From: Anaerolineae bacterium
GTDB lineage: Bacteria; Chloroflexota; Anaerolineae; Aggregatilineales; Phototrophicaceae
Length of the DNA: 64,000 bases
Direction of reading: 5' to 3'
Assembly (NCBI GenBank): GCA_017303635.1
Contig: JAFLCG010000002.1
Span: 468,918 to 532,917, forward strand
Part shown: positions 51,576 to 59,723 of the stretch, in pieces
Layout of the letters: each line of letters starts with the position of its first letter
Numbering within the stretch: the stretch's first letter is position 1
Program-made: the position numbers and the translations under genes
The notes under the pieces: generated by a model
Databases searched by the model: none
Seen by the model: the letters and a program-made list of their open reading frames with translations, nothing else
Told to the model about the DNA's origin: nothing

Positions 51576-51619
51576 GGGGCGACCCGGCGACCGAAGGAAG
51601 TCACTTAGGGCGGGCCGCC
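51576..51619. repeat. degenerate GGGGCGACCC palindrome
   Basis: GGGGCGACCC near 51576 and GGGCCGCCCC near 51610 form an imperfect inverted repeat with a longer loop between convergent genes. Confidence 0.4.
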
Positions 51620-51642
51620 CCTGTATTTCTGATTAGAATGAA

Positions 51643-51873
51643 TTAAGCTGGAACAGCTTGTAAATCAATCATTACTGGCAAAGCCTTGAGGTTTGGCCGT
51701 GTCGAAAGATTCAGAATAGTCACACCAATGATGGAACCCGTATCAGGGTCCAATCGCAGCAGAATATCATCGCCAATTTCACGCGAAATCGCCCGGCGAG
51801 GTTCACCCACCGATAAATAAAGCACATCAGCGTCACGGTCATAGGCGATCTGCATTAACTCGTTTTTTTCCAT
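51643..51873 (-). CDS. DUF2283-family protein
   Basis: A 76-residue protein. MQIAYDRDADVLYLSVGEPR, DDILLRLDPDTGSIIGVTIL and NLKALPV match the DUF2283 pattern (YdxexDvlYi, then hxxdxdGxhhGhEhL). Its start overlaps the end of the upstream gene by 19 nt. Small DUF2283 proteins are often found after toxin-like genes and may be antitoxins; that role is inferred. Confidence 0.88.
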   Translation of the reverse strand: MEKNELMQIAYDRDADVLYLSVGEPRRAISREIGDDILLRLDPDTGSIIGVTILNLSTRPNLKALPVMIDLQAVPA

Positions 51874-52172
51874 ATCACCTCTCCCGACTTAATTTGATCG
51901 GTCGCATAGATGGTGGAAATGAAATTACGGTCGATTTGTTTGACGACCACCACAACCCATTTGCCATTGAGGATAATCGCTTCGTAGCGATAGTAAAGGA
52001 TGGATCGATCATCCCGTTTGCTATGGCGCACTTCATCAGGTTCTGCCAGGACAACATCAAGTTGGTCAATGAAGTCAGACACTTCAGGATGTTTTTGCAG
52101 AATGGTTGACCGAACAGTTTCAGTCAATATGATCTCATCGCCAAATACATCTCGGTAGATCTGCTCGGTCAC
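51855..52172 (-). CDS. PBECR-like nuclease/toxin candidate
   Basis: A 105-residue protein. TILQKHPEVSDFIDQLDVVL, AEPDEVRHSKRD, ILYYRYEAIILNGKWVVVVV and FISTIYATDQIKSGEVIWKK follow the strand order of phage Barnase-EndoU-Colicin-RelE (PBECR) nucleases. The HPE, PDEV and late threonine/tyrosine residues match the usual conserved sites. I am not sure of the exact family. GTG 52172 follows GGAG by 10 nt. It is directly followed by the overlapping DUF2283 gene, a layout typical of toxin-antitoxin pairs. Confidence 0.6.
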   Translation of the reverse strand: MTEQIYRDVFGDEIILTETVRSTILQKHPEVSDFIDQLDVVLAEPDEVRHSKRDDRSILYYRYEAIILNGKWVVVVVKQIDRNFISTIYATDQIKSGEVIWKKTS

Positions 52173-52212
52173 TACAATTCATCTCCGTGTGCGCTGATCT
52201 CTATATCCTCGA

Positions 52213-53892
52213 TTACGAATCCAGGCGGGTGACCAGGCTCTGGATGAAATCTTCATCGAGGAACGAGCCTTTTTGCAGCAGCATATCGATCTGCCCGTCG
52301 AGGCGTTTACGTTCCTGCGCGGTCAGTTCTTTAGCAGTGACGACCACAATCGGGATGTTGGCGGTGGTTTTATCTGCCTTGAGCGCTTCGATCAGGCTGA
52401 ATCCGTCGACATCCGGCATCATCAGATCAGTGACGACCATATCCGGGCGCATGGTCTGCACCAGGCCGACACCCTCCGCGCCGTTGTGCGCGACCTGAAT
52501 ATCGTAGTTGCCCTGTGCCGCCAGGATACGCTGCATCAGGCGGGCAGCATCCACGTTGTCCTCAACAATGGCGATCTTGCGGACGCCCGATTCGACCTGC
52601 TGGAGGGCGGAGAGCAGCCCTTCTTCTGGCAAAGTCGGCTGATGGACCTGATCGGAGAGGTCAACCGAGTGCTGCCAGGCATCCCCCAGGATGCGCTTTT
52701 CAACCGAGATGGTATGACCGGAGCAGTTGACCACCACGATCTCATCCGCCTTGATGCGGCGTTCCCGTACCATGCGGATGAGTCCGGCAAAGGTGACAGC
52801 AGTCGCTGGTTCAACCGAGATGCCATCCATCCGCGCCAGGATAACGGTCGCCTCGAAGGCTTCTTCGTCGCTGGCCGAGGTGAAGGTGCCACCGTAGTCG
52901 TGGACGTAATCGTAAAGCAGTTCGTAAGCGCGGCCGGGGTTGCCGGTCGCCAGGGTGGCGATGATGGTTTGGGGATTCTCGATGGGTGTGGCGATGCGCT
53001 GCCCGCGTTTCCAGGCTTCGGTCATCGGCGCACAGCCGGTCGATTGCACGATACCCATCGCGGGCATTTTGTCGACCAGTCCAAAATCGAGCATTTCGCG
53101 GAAGCCCTTGCCCACACCAATCGGTCCCATGCCACCGCTGACACCTTGCAGGAACCAGTCCGGCGCCCGCCAGCGTTCACCATTCTCAAACTCATCGCCT
53201 AACTGCTCGGCGATCTCATAGGCCATCGTCTTCATGGCTTCGATGGCCGCCACGCTCTTGATGCCCCGGTCGAGGAAGAGACCTTTGCTCTTGGCGAAGC
53301 GGGCAGCCAGTTCTTTGGTCTGGTCATAGGTGCCGGTGATCTTAATGACTTCGGCTCCGTAGAGCGCGGCTTCACGCATTTTGTCGCCAGGGGTCAGGCT
53401 AGGGAAGAAGGCCCACAGCTTGATCCCGGCACGGGCGCAGTAGGCAGCATAGGCAATAGCGACATTGCCGGTGCTGGCGACCACCAGTTCCTCGACCCCC
53501 ATCTCCTTGAGCGCAGAGATGGCAACGGTAGCCTGCCGGTCTTTGAAGGAGGCGGTCGGCCCCTGGCGCTCATCCTTGATGTAGAGGTGTTTTAGCCCCA
53601 GGCTGGACGCCAGCGCGTGCGATTTAATCAGCGGGGTGCCGCCTTCGCCGAGGGTGATGATATTCTCGGCATGTTGGATAGGCAGCACTTCCCGGTAACG
53701 CCAGAGGTTATTGCGCCGCCGGTTGAGCGAACCGACCCACTCCCCAACGTTCATTTGCCCGAAGTCGTAGCGGGCTTCGAGGATATTCTCCCCACAGTTG
53801 GGACAACCAGAGACATGGCGGTCAAGAGGGATGCGCGTATGACAGTTGATACATTCAAGCTGGATGCGTTCCAGCGAACGGGTGAGCGACAC
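52213..53892 (-). CDS. threonine synthase fused to a response-regulator receiver domain
   Basis: The 559-residue chain starts with a zinc ribbon (CINCHTR and CPNCGE) followed by a PLP-dependent threonine synthase. The cofactor lysine is in TASFKDRQATVA, with GEGGTPLI and STGNVAIAYAAY typical of the family. This part forms threonine from O-phosphohomoserine. From about residue 440 a REC domain follows: KIAIVEDNVDAARLMQ (acidic pocket), MVVTDLMMPDVDGF (phospho-acceptor aspartate), IVVVTAKELT (switch and lysine). I know of no standard family with this fusion. There is one open frame through both parts. GTG 53892 has GAGG 8 nt upstream; TTG at 53910 is an alternative. Confidence 0.9.
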   Translation of the reverse strand: MSLTRSLERIQLECINCHTRIPLDRHVSGCPNCGENILEARYDFGQMNVGEWVGSLNRRRNNLWRYREVLPIQHAENIITLGEGGTPLIKSHALASSLGLKHLYIKDERQGPTASFKDRQATVAISALKEMGVEELVVASTGNVAIAYAAYCARAGIKLWAFFPSLTPGDKMREAALYGAEVIKITGTYDQTKELAARFAKSKGLFLDRGIKSVAAIEAMKTMAYEIAEQLGDEFENGERWRAPDWFLQGVSGGMGPIGVGKGFREMLDFGLVDKMPAMGIVQSTGCAPMTEAWKRGQRIATPIENPQTIIATLATGNPGRAYELLYDYVHDYGGTFTSASDEEAFEATVILARMDGISVEPATAVTFAGLIRMVRERRIKADEIVVVNCSGHTISVEKRILGDAWQHSVDLSDQVHQPTLPEEGLLSALQQVESGVRKIAIVEDNVDAARLMQRILAAQGNYDIQVAHNGAEGVGLVQTMRPDMVVTDLMMPDVDGFSLIEALKADKTTANIPIVVVTAKELTAQERKRLDGQIDMLLQKGSFLDEDFIQSLVTRLDS

Positions 53893-53928
53893 GAAGTTAG
53901 CCTCAGTCAAAACATGAACAAGTACGTT

Positions 53929-53944
53929 TACACTTTTTAGTGTA
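53929..53944. promoter_or_regulatory. palindrome upstream of the threonine synthase-REC gene
   Basis: TACACT (53929-53934), TTTT, AGTGTA (53939-53944) is a perfect inverted repeat 37 bp before the start codon, in the gap between divergent genes. It is likely an operator for one or both. Confidence 0.5.
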
Positions 53945-54113
53945 CAACAGAAGCTCTTAATTCCATATCAATGGAAGGATTGGACTCTTGTCCTAGTGAT
54001 GGTGTTTGACCTGTTCTTAAAACCAATCCCCGCCTCCCCAATTTACCAGTCAGCCGGTTTGCACTATAGTGAATGAACATCCGCATTACGCAGCACACAG
54101 GCAGGCCCCCGGC

Positions 54114-56333
54114 ATGAATGAACTGCAAGCCACCACCCAGGATCTCGTCCATCGGTTCGGGCAATATGAAATCCGCAGTATCCTCGGCATGGGCGGGATG
54201 GGCATGGTCTATGGGGCGTATCAACCATCGCTCAAACGCGAGGTCGCCATCAAGGTGCTGAGTAATCCCGCCACTGCCAGCGCCGATAGTGCCGAGCGCT
54301 TCCGCCGGGAAGCCGAGATGGCGGCGCGGCTGGAACACCCGCATATCGTCCCGGTATATGACTCTGGCACGACCGGGGTTGGCGTGCATTACGTGGTGAT
54401 GCGCTATTTGCCGGGCGGTTCGCTCAATGATCGACTGGAAGCCCACCGCAAAGGGGAAGCGCCACTGCCCAGTCTGACAGAGGTGAGCACGCTGCTGCGG
54501 CAGATGGCCTCCGCGCTGGATTATGCCCACAAACGCGGTGTGATCCACCGGGACATCAAACCGAACAACATCATGTTTGATGAGATTGGCAATGCCTATC
54601 TGGTCGATTTTGGTATCGCCAAGGCACTAACTGATGCGGCGACGGCAGGCGGCAGCATGACCAAGACCGGCGCCTTCGTCGGCACGCCTCCGTATATGCC
54701 GCCGGAACTCTGGCGCGGGGAAGACTGGTCTGCTGCTTCCGACCAATATGCGCTGGGAATCGTGCTCTATGAAATGCTGACCGGCAAGCTACCTTTTGAT
54801 GCCGGAACCATCTATGAGCTCATCAACCAGCATCTGACGCTTGCCCCCCGACCGCCGCATTATGTGCGGGAAGAACTGCCGGAAGCGCTGACACCGGTCA
54901 TCGAACGCAGCCTGAATAAAGATCAGTCTGCCCGTTACCCGTCTGTGGGGGCGCTGGCGGATGCGTTTCAAACTGCGATCACCGAAGCGAATCTGACTCG
55001 CTCCGGTGCACCATCCGGCTTTTTTGCCCTGCCCGCTTTGCCACCCCCTTCTAAGTTAGCCCCGAATACGGGCCTTGGTCTGCTGGTGCCGGATACAGTG
55101 ACGCAAGTGGATGCGCCGCGCATCACCGGCTATCAACCGCCGCCAGCGCCCAAACGCAGCCTGTGGCCGCTGCTGGTAGGTCTGCTGGCTGTGCTGGTGA
55201 TGGGTGGTCTGGGCGTGCTGGCGGTGAACAGTGGCGGGGAGGCGCAAAGCCTGGCGGCGACGCTGACCGGCTTCTATCAGGCCGATCCGTTTTCAGCGAG
55301 CAACCTGACCGCAACCGCGACCACCTGCCTGGCGGTGAGCGGCCCGAACAGCGCACCTGCCGGGCAGATCGCGTTTCTTTCTGACCGCACCGGGTTGAGC
55401 AAGATCTACCTGATGAATGCGGACAGCACCGACTTACAACAGATCAGCAGCGGCGAGAGTAATGAGGACTATCTGGTCTGGTCACCGAGCGGCCTACGAC
55501 TGGCCTATACCGCTACGGAAAGCGGCACCAGCGATTTATATGTGCTCAGTTCGACCCTGGATGACCCAACCACGTTTGGCATGATGCGCCTGACCGAAAA
55601 CAATTTTCAGGATACGACCCCGGCCTGGTCGCCCGATGGCCGCAACCTGGTTTACAGCAGTAATCTCAACGGCAACTGGGACATCTTCGTGATTGATGCC
55701 CTGGTGCCTGGCAGTGAGCCCACCGCGCTCATTAGTCATCCGGCGGAAGATATCAACCCGGTCTGGTCGCCGGATGGGACGCAGATCGCTTTTGCCTCCA
55801 ACCGAGACGGCAATCAGGATATTTATCTGGTGCCAGTGGCGGGTGGCGTTCCCCGGCAGGTGACAGATATGCTCTCTGATGAGGGTAATCTGATTGCCTG
55901 GTCGCCGGATGGTCGCTACCTGACCTTCACCTCGGAACAATCCAGCCGGGACTGGGATCTCTACGCCATTGATACACAGGCGGAAAATGCCCTCATCAAC
56001 CTGACCAATACCCCGGATGTGAGCGAGTGGTTCCCGATCTGGTCGCCGGACAGCCTGCAACTCGGCTACCTTTCCAACCAGCGAGATGAAGCGGATGTGG
56101 TTGTACAGTCCATCACCAACGGAGGACGACACAGCATCACCGCTCGACTGGAGTCGGCCCCGGAATACGCCTACGATTGGTCGGCAGACAGCCGCTACCT
56201 GGTATACCAGAGTGGCAGCACCGATACGGCTGATCTGTACCTGACGGATGTCTGTGGCAGCCTGATCGAACAATTGACCGATGACCCCGGTTATGATTCT
56301 TCCCCGGCGTGGCGACCGGCCTTAGGCGGATGA
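54114..56333 (+). CDS. Ser/Thr protein kinase with extracellular beta-propeller
   Basis: A 739-residue receptor-like kinase. The Hanks-type domain (residues about 17-290) has ILGMGGMGMVYGAY, the lysine in VAIKVL, HRDIKPNNIMFD, DFGIAKAL and GTPPYMPPELW. All catalytic residues are present, so it should be active. One helix at about residue 355-378 crosses the membrane. The outer part carries PD40 propeller blades with SPDG turns, such as WSPDGRNLVYSSN, WSPDGTQIAFASN and WSPDGRYLTFTS. It probably senses a wall or extracellular ligand. ATG 54114 is preferred over GTG 54069. modA follows after 13 nt. Confidence 0.92.
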   Translation: MNELQATTQDLVHRFGQYEIRSILGMGGMGMVYGAYQPSLKREVAIKVLSNPATASADSAERFRREAEMAARLEHPHIVPVYDSGTTGVGVHYVVMRYLPGGSLNDRLEAHRKGEAPLPSLTEVSTLLRQMASALDYAHKRGVIHRDIKPNNIMFDEIGNAYLVDFGIAKALTDAATAGGSMTKTGAFVGTPPYMPPELWRGEDWSAASDQYALGIVLYEMLTGKLPFDAGTIYELINQHLTLAPRPPHYVREELPEALTPVIERSLNKDQSARYPSVGALADAFQTAITEANLTRSGAPSGFFALPALPPPSKLAPNTGLGLLVPDTVTQVDAPRITGYQPPPAPKRSLWPLLVGLLAVLVMGGLGVLAVNSGGEAQSLAATLTGFYQADPFSASNLTATATTCLAVSGPNSAPAGQIAFLSDRTGLSKIYLMNADSTDLQQISSGESNEDYLVWSPSGLRLAYTATESGTSDLYVLSSTLDDPTTFGMMRLTENNFQDTTPAWSPDGRNLVYSSNLNGNWDIFVIDALVPGSEPTALISHPAEDINPVWSPDGTQIAFASNRDGNQDIYLVPVAGGVPRQVTDMLSDEGNLIAWSPDGRYLTFTSEQSSRDWDLYAIDTQAENALINLTNTPDVSEWFPIWSPDSLQLGYLSNQRDEADVVVQSITNGGRHSITARLESAPEYAYDWSADSRYLVYQSGSTDTADLYLTDVCGSLIEQLTDDPGYDSSPAWRPALGG

Positions 56334-56346
56334 AGAGGTAAGGCCT

Positions 56347-57168
56347 ATGAATCGTCTTCTGCGTTTTGGCGTGGTCTGGATGCTGGTGCTGCTGACCGGC
56401 AGTTGGAATCTCCACGCACAGGGGGAGCAACGGCTCATTGTCTTCGCGGCGGCTTCGCTGACCAATGCCTTCGAGGAGATCGCCAGCGGCTTTGAAGCAG
56501 CCAACCCCGGCGTGGACGTGCTGTTTAACTTCGCCGGATCATCTGACCTGGTGGCGCAGTTGAGCGAGGGTGCACCGGCTGATGTCTTCGCCAGCGCCAA
56601 CGGACGACAAATGCAGGCTGCCCGCGATGCCGGACGCATCACCGACTGGGCTTCGACCTTCGCTCAAAACCGGCTGGTCCTCATCGTCCCGGTCGATAAT
56701 CCAGCGGCGATTACCACCCTTTCGGATGTGAGTCAGGAAGGCATCCGCCTGGTGGTGGCAGCCGAAGGCGTGCCGATCCGTGACTATACCAATACTGTTC
56801 TGGATCGATTGGCAGCGGACCCCAACTACGGCGACGCATACCGTGAAGCGGTACTGGCAAACATTGTCTCGGAAGAACAGAATGTGCGGCAGGTGGCAGC
56901 AAAAGTCGCGCTAGGCGAGGCGGATGCAGGATTTATCTATGCTTCGGATGTCACACCGGATATAAGCGATCAGGTGATTGCGATTGATATTCCGGATGCG
57001 CTGAACACCATCGCCACCTATCCCGTCGCCGTCACAAACGACAGCGCGCAACCAGAACTGGCGCAGGCCTTCATCGACTATCTGCTCTCCGATGCCGGTC
57101 AGGATATTTTGGTCGCATGGAACTTTATCTCCATCCGCGATGCGACTTGCAGTCCACGCCATACCTAA
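56347..57168 (+). CDS. modA: molybdate ABC transporter binding protein
   Basis: A 273-residue secreted binding protein with a Sec signal peptide (hydrophobic stretch ending near HAQG). RLIVFAAASLTNAFEEIASGF matches the ModA start, and GSSDLVAQLSEGAPADVFASA carries the serine and the conserved GAPxDVF(A/I)SA oxyanion motif. There is no modB or modC next to it, so the permease and ATPase must be elsewhere. Molybdate import would serve the molybdenum oxidoreductase at 61445. The gene ends 20 nt before a long palindrome. Confidence 0.92.
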   Translation: MNRLLRFGVVWMLVLLTGSWNLHAQGEQRLIVFAAASLTNAFEEIASGFEAANPGVDVLFNFAGSSDLVAQLSEGAPADVFASANGRQMQAARDAGRITDWASTFAQNRLVLIVPVDNPAAITTLSDVSQEGIRLVVAAEGVPIRDYTNTVLDRLAADPNYGDAYREAVLANIVSEEQNVRQVAAKVALGEADAGFIYASDVTPDISDQVIAIDIPDALNTIATYPVAVTNDSAQPELAQAFIDYLLSDAGQDILVAWNFISIRDATCSPRHT

Positions 57169-57187
57169 ATCAGGATTTCGGACTCTG

Positions 57188-57219
57188 TGGCGAGTGACAG
57201 AGCGCTCTGTCACTCGCCA
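57188..57219. terminator. 32-bp perfect palindrome between convergent genes
   Basis: TGGCGAGTGACAGAGC (57188-57203) is followed at once by its exact reverse complement (57204-57219). It lies 19 nt after modA and 7 nt from the stop of the convergent SH3 gene, fitting a bidirectional terminator, though no long T run follows. Confidence 0.6.
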
Positions 57220-57226
57220 TAACGAC

Positions 57227-58024
57227 TTAACGCACGGGCAGCGTCGAGCAGGCCGGGCTGACCACCAGGAACTCACCACTCAACCAACCACGCTGCCCAT
57301 CTACCTCCGCAAACCACCAGGTCGAGTCCGCATTGCGTCCATAGAGCATGACGGCGGTGCCAAACGGCAGGGTTATAACCAGATCAGACTCGGTATCCGG
57401 CTCTGCACGCAGGTTGACGTTGTACTGCGTATTGGCGACGCAGGGCGTCGGCAGGGTGGCAGTCGGCACGGGTGTGCGCGTTGGGAACTGGATGGGCGTG
57501 CTGGTCGCCGTCGCGGTCACCGCGCGGGGTGTACGGGTGGCGCTGGGTGTGAAGGTCGGAAAGGGTGTGCGCGTCGGCGTGAGCGTGCTGGTCGGGCCAG
57601 ACTGCAACTGTGCCAACGAGATAACCGGCAGGGTCGGCGTGGGTGGTAACTGTGCCAGAATGGTCTGCCGGGTGACGGGGATCGTCACAGTGGAGAGCGC
57701 CATCAGCAGCGCGACCCCTAAGCCCAGCACACCACGTGAGCCTTGCAGCCGTTCCGGGCGGAAGAGTTCACCCAGCAGAGCGATTAGGCTGAAGACTCCC
57801 AGTCCAGCGGCGATGACCAGCACCGCGGGCTGTGCCAGCGGTTCAGCTTGCTCGGCCCCAGCCAGGCGGATCAGCGCGGTCAGCACCAAGCCCAGAACGA
57901 GTGCCGCCAGATAGAGCGCGACCCGACCGAGTTTGGGCGCACGGCGGATTGCTTGCAGCAGCGCATTTAAGCCATAGAGCAGGGCCAGGACCCCAGCGAA
58001 AAAGATCAGAATCAGTTCGGACAC
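57227..58024 (-). CDS. membrane protein with C-terminal SH3 domain
   Basis: The 265-residue protein has four hydrophobic helices (about residues 5-25, 35-58, 68-88, 100-118). A Thr/Pro-rich linker follows (TPTRTPFPTFTPSATRTP), typical of extracellular spacers. The C-terminal bacterial SH3b domain is YNVNLRAEPDTESDLVITLP followed by GTAVMLYGRNADSTWWFAEV and GWLSGEFL. SH3b domains bind wall peptides, so this is a probable wall-contact protein. GTG 58024 with TTGAGG 7 nt upstream is used. It has no partner gene. Confidence 0.85.
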   Translation of the reverse strand: MSELILIFFAGVLALLYGLNALLQAIRRAPKLGRVALYLAALVLGLVLTALIRLAGAEQAEPLAQPAVLVIAAGLGVFSLIALLGELFRPERLQGSRGVLGLGVALLMALSTVTIPVTRQTILAQLPPTPTLPVISLAQLQSGPTSTLTPTRTPFPTFTPSATRTPRAVTATATSTPIQFPTRTPVPTATLPTPCVANTQYNVNLRAEPDTESDLVITLPFGTAVMLYGRNADSTWWFAEVDGQRGWLSGEFLVVSPACSTLPVR

Positions 58025-58219
58025 CCGCGGCCTCAATTCGTGAAACTTTACACAGATGCATTATCCGGCAAAGCGTAAGGCGCGTCCATAGGTGGCGGAT
58101 GAACGCGCTGTGAGAGCTTTCCCAACCTATGTACGCAACGAGAGTGGGTTCGGTCGCTTGGGAGTAGTTTACCGGATGAGAGTCATCGATTAGTCCTGGT
58201 CACGCAGGGGGATGCCGTC

Positions 58220-58705
58220 TCATTCGCTGTGAATAGGGCCAATCCATAATCCCATACGCCCGTCATCGGACTCGAAGCCGAGGCTCTGGTACAGTTCATG
58301 AGCCATGGTAGTTGCATGCAGTTCGATATTGTAGATTCTGCCTGATGATCGTGCCCAATCCAGCAAAGTCAGCATCAATTGCCGCGCAACGCCTTTTCGC
58401 CTGAACGCAGGCATCACATAGACATTCTCAATGTATCCTTGCCTACCGGTATAGTCCTTAAGAATAGGAGGCCATTCGCGTAACCATAATCCTGCACTAC
58501 CGACTAATTCACCCCGCAGCGACTTAGCGAACCAACCCCAATAGTCACCGGAACGCAGCTTGTCAGCTACCCATTGGGTATAACGAACTTCCATTTCTAG
58601 GAGTTGTGCTGACTCAAAGGACCCCTGATCGTTGAACATCAAAGCGCGCAAATGAGCGATGTTGGCCGCGTCTTCAATCGTTGCCGGAGAGATCAAATAG
58701 TCCAC
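58220..58705 (-). CDS. GNAT-family N-acetyltransferase
   Basis: A 161-residue acetyltransferase. ATIEDAANIAHLRALMF opens the fold, YIENVYVMPAFRRKGVARQLM contains the acetyl-CoA motif (R/Q-x-x-G-x-A), and HATTMAHELYQSLGFES matches motif B with the usual YxxxGF ending. The substrate is unknown. The gene overlaps no neighbour; the gap between it and the SH3 gene (58025-58219) shows nothing distinct. Confidence 0.92.
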   Translation of the reverse strand: MDYLISPATIEDAANIAHLRALMFNDQGSFESAQLLEMEVRYTQWVADKLRSGDYWGWFAKSLRGELVGSAGLWLREWPPILKDYTGRQGYIENVYVMPAFRRKGVARQLMLTLLDWARSSGRIYNIELHATTMAHELYQSLGFESDDGRMGLWIGPIHSE

Positions 58706-58791
58706 AGACTACCTCAACTCAAAATAATAGAGGTATCCAAGCAGCGGAGTATCCCTGTTAAGCATCCGAATTATCCGGTCTCGCCAGTCCT

Positions 58792-59574
58792 TCATGTAGT
58801 GGCAAGCATTTGCAGGGTCGCGGCATGCGTAGGCTCCACCACACAGATATGATCGGGCGGCAGCGCCAGACCGACGAGCTTGCCATCCACCTGATAGCTG
58901 TGCAGGGGTTGATCGAGATGATGCAACCAACTCTGTAGTCGGGCTTTCGCCTCGGCAGCGGACAGCAAGCGCCCGATCAGGTCGAGCGCGGCGGATTCGT
59001 CGGCAGGATGCCAGGGACGCAATCCATCAACAGGAGGCTGCTGATGGCTTTGCCACTCGGTCCGCAGGATGCCCATCAGCCACTCATCCCACCACTGCCC
59101 CTGATAGCAGAGCATGTGGCGCAGCCGCCCTTCGTAACGGAAGCCTGCCCGTTCATAGACGCGCATCCCGGCTTGGTTGAAGGCGTAGACACCCAGGTAG
59201 ATCCGTTCCAGGTTGACCACGTCAAACGCATACTGAAGCAGCAAGCGGGTGGCGGCCAACCCGACGCCTTTGCCGCGCTGCTCCTGCCGCAGCAAAAAAA
59301 TGCTCAGTTCAGCATGGCGATTGCGCATATCAATCTGCTGAAGACTGCATCCGCCGACGAATTCCCCATTGGCATTTTCAATGCCGAAGTAACGCAGGTT
59401 CGCGTCCGGTTGGAGGATAATCCCTTCCCAGAAAGCGCGGGCAGCAGCCAGGGAGATGGGCGGAGCATCCCCGTCGGTCGTCAACGCCAGGTCGAGGTCA
59501 TCTGCCGACTCGGCCAGCGCGTCTAAATCATCCAGTTGCAGCGCCCGTAAGCGGGCCACATCGTTCGAGAGCAT
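58792..59574 (-). CDS. GNAT-family acetyltransferase with a C-terminal extension
   Basis: The 260-residue protein has a RimJ-like GNAT domain in residues 1-175: LRALQLDDLDAL at the start, QRGKGVGLAATRLLLQYAF as the acetyl-CoA motif, and YAFNQAGMRVYERAGFRYEG as motif B. The further 85 residues (VDGLRPWHPADESAALDLIG onwards) look like an additional degenerate domain, perhaps a remnant of a second GNAT fold. ATG 59574 is chosen over 59601. Substrate unknown. Confidence 0.87.
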   Translation of the reverse strand: MLSNDVARLRALQLDDLDALAESADDLDLALTTDGDAPPISLAAARAFWEGIILQPDANLRYFGIENANGEFVGGCSLQQIDMRNRHAELSIFLLRQEQRGKGVGLAATRLLLQYAFDVVNLERIYLGVYAFNQAGMRVYERAGFRYEGRLRHMLCYQGQWWDEWLMGILRTEWQSHQQPPVDGLRPWHPADESAALDLIGRLLSAAEAKARLQSWLHHLDQPLHSYQVDGKLVGLALPPDHICVVEPTHAATLQMLATT

Positions 59575-59723
59575 GCACCGACTTCTTGGTAAAGCAATCA
59601 CGGCCTAACTTTAGCATGAAACCAGACTCGTCACTGATGGCAAGATCGTTGCCACCAGTAACCTTCATATTTCGTAATAAATTACCTGATCTTTGGTGTA
59701 AAGCAGGTCTCAAACGCTGCTTA

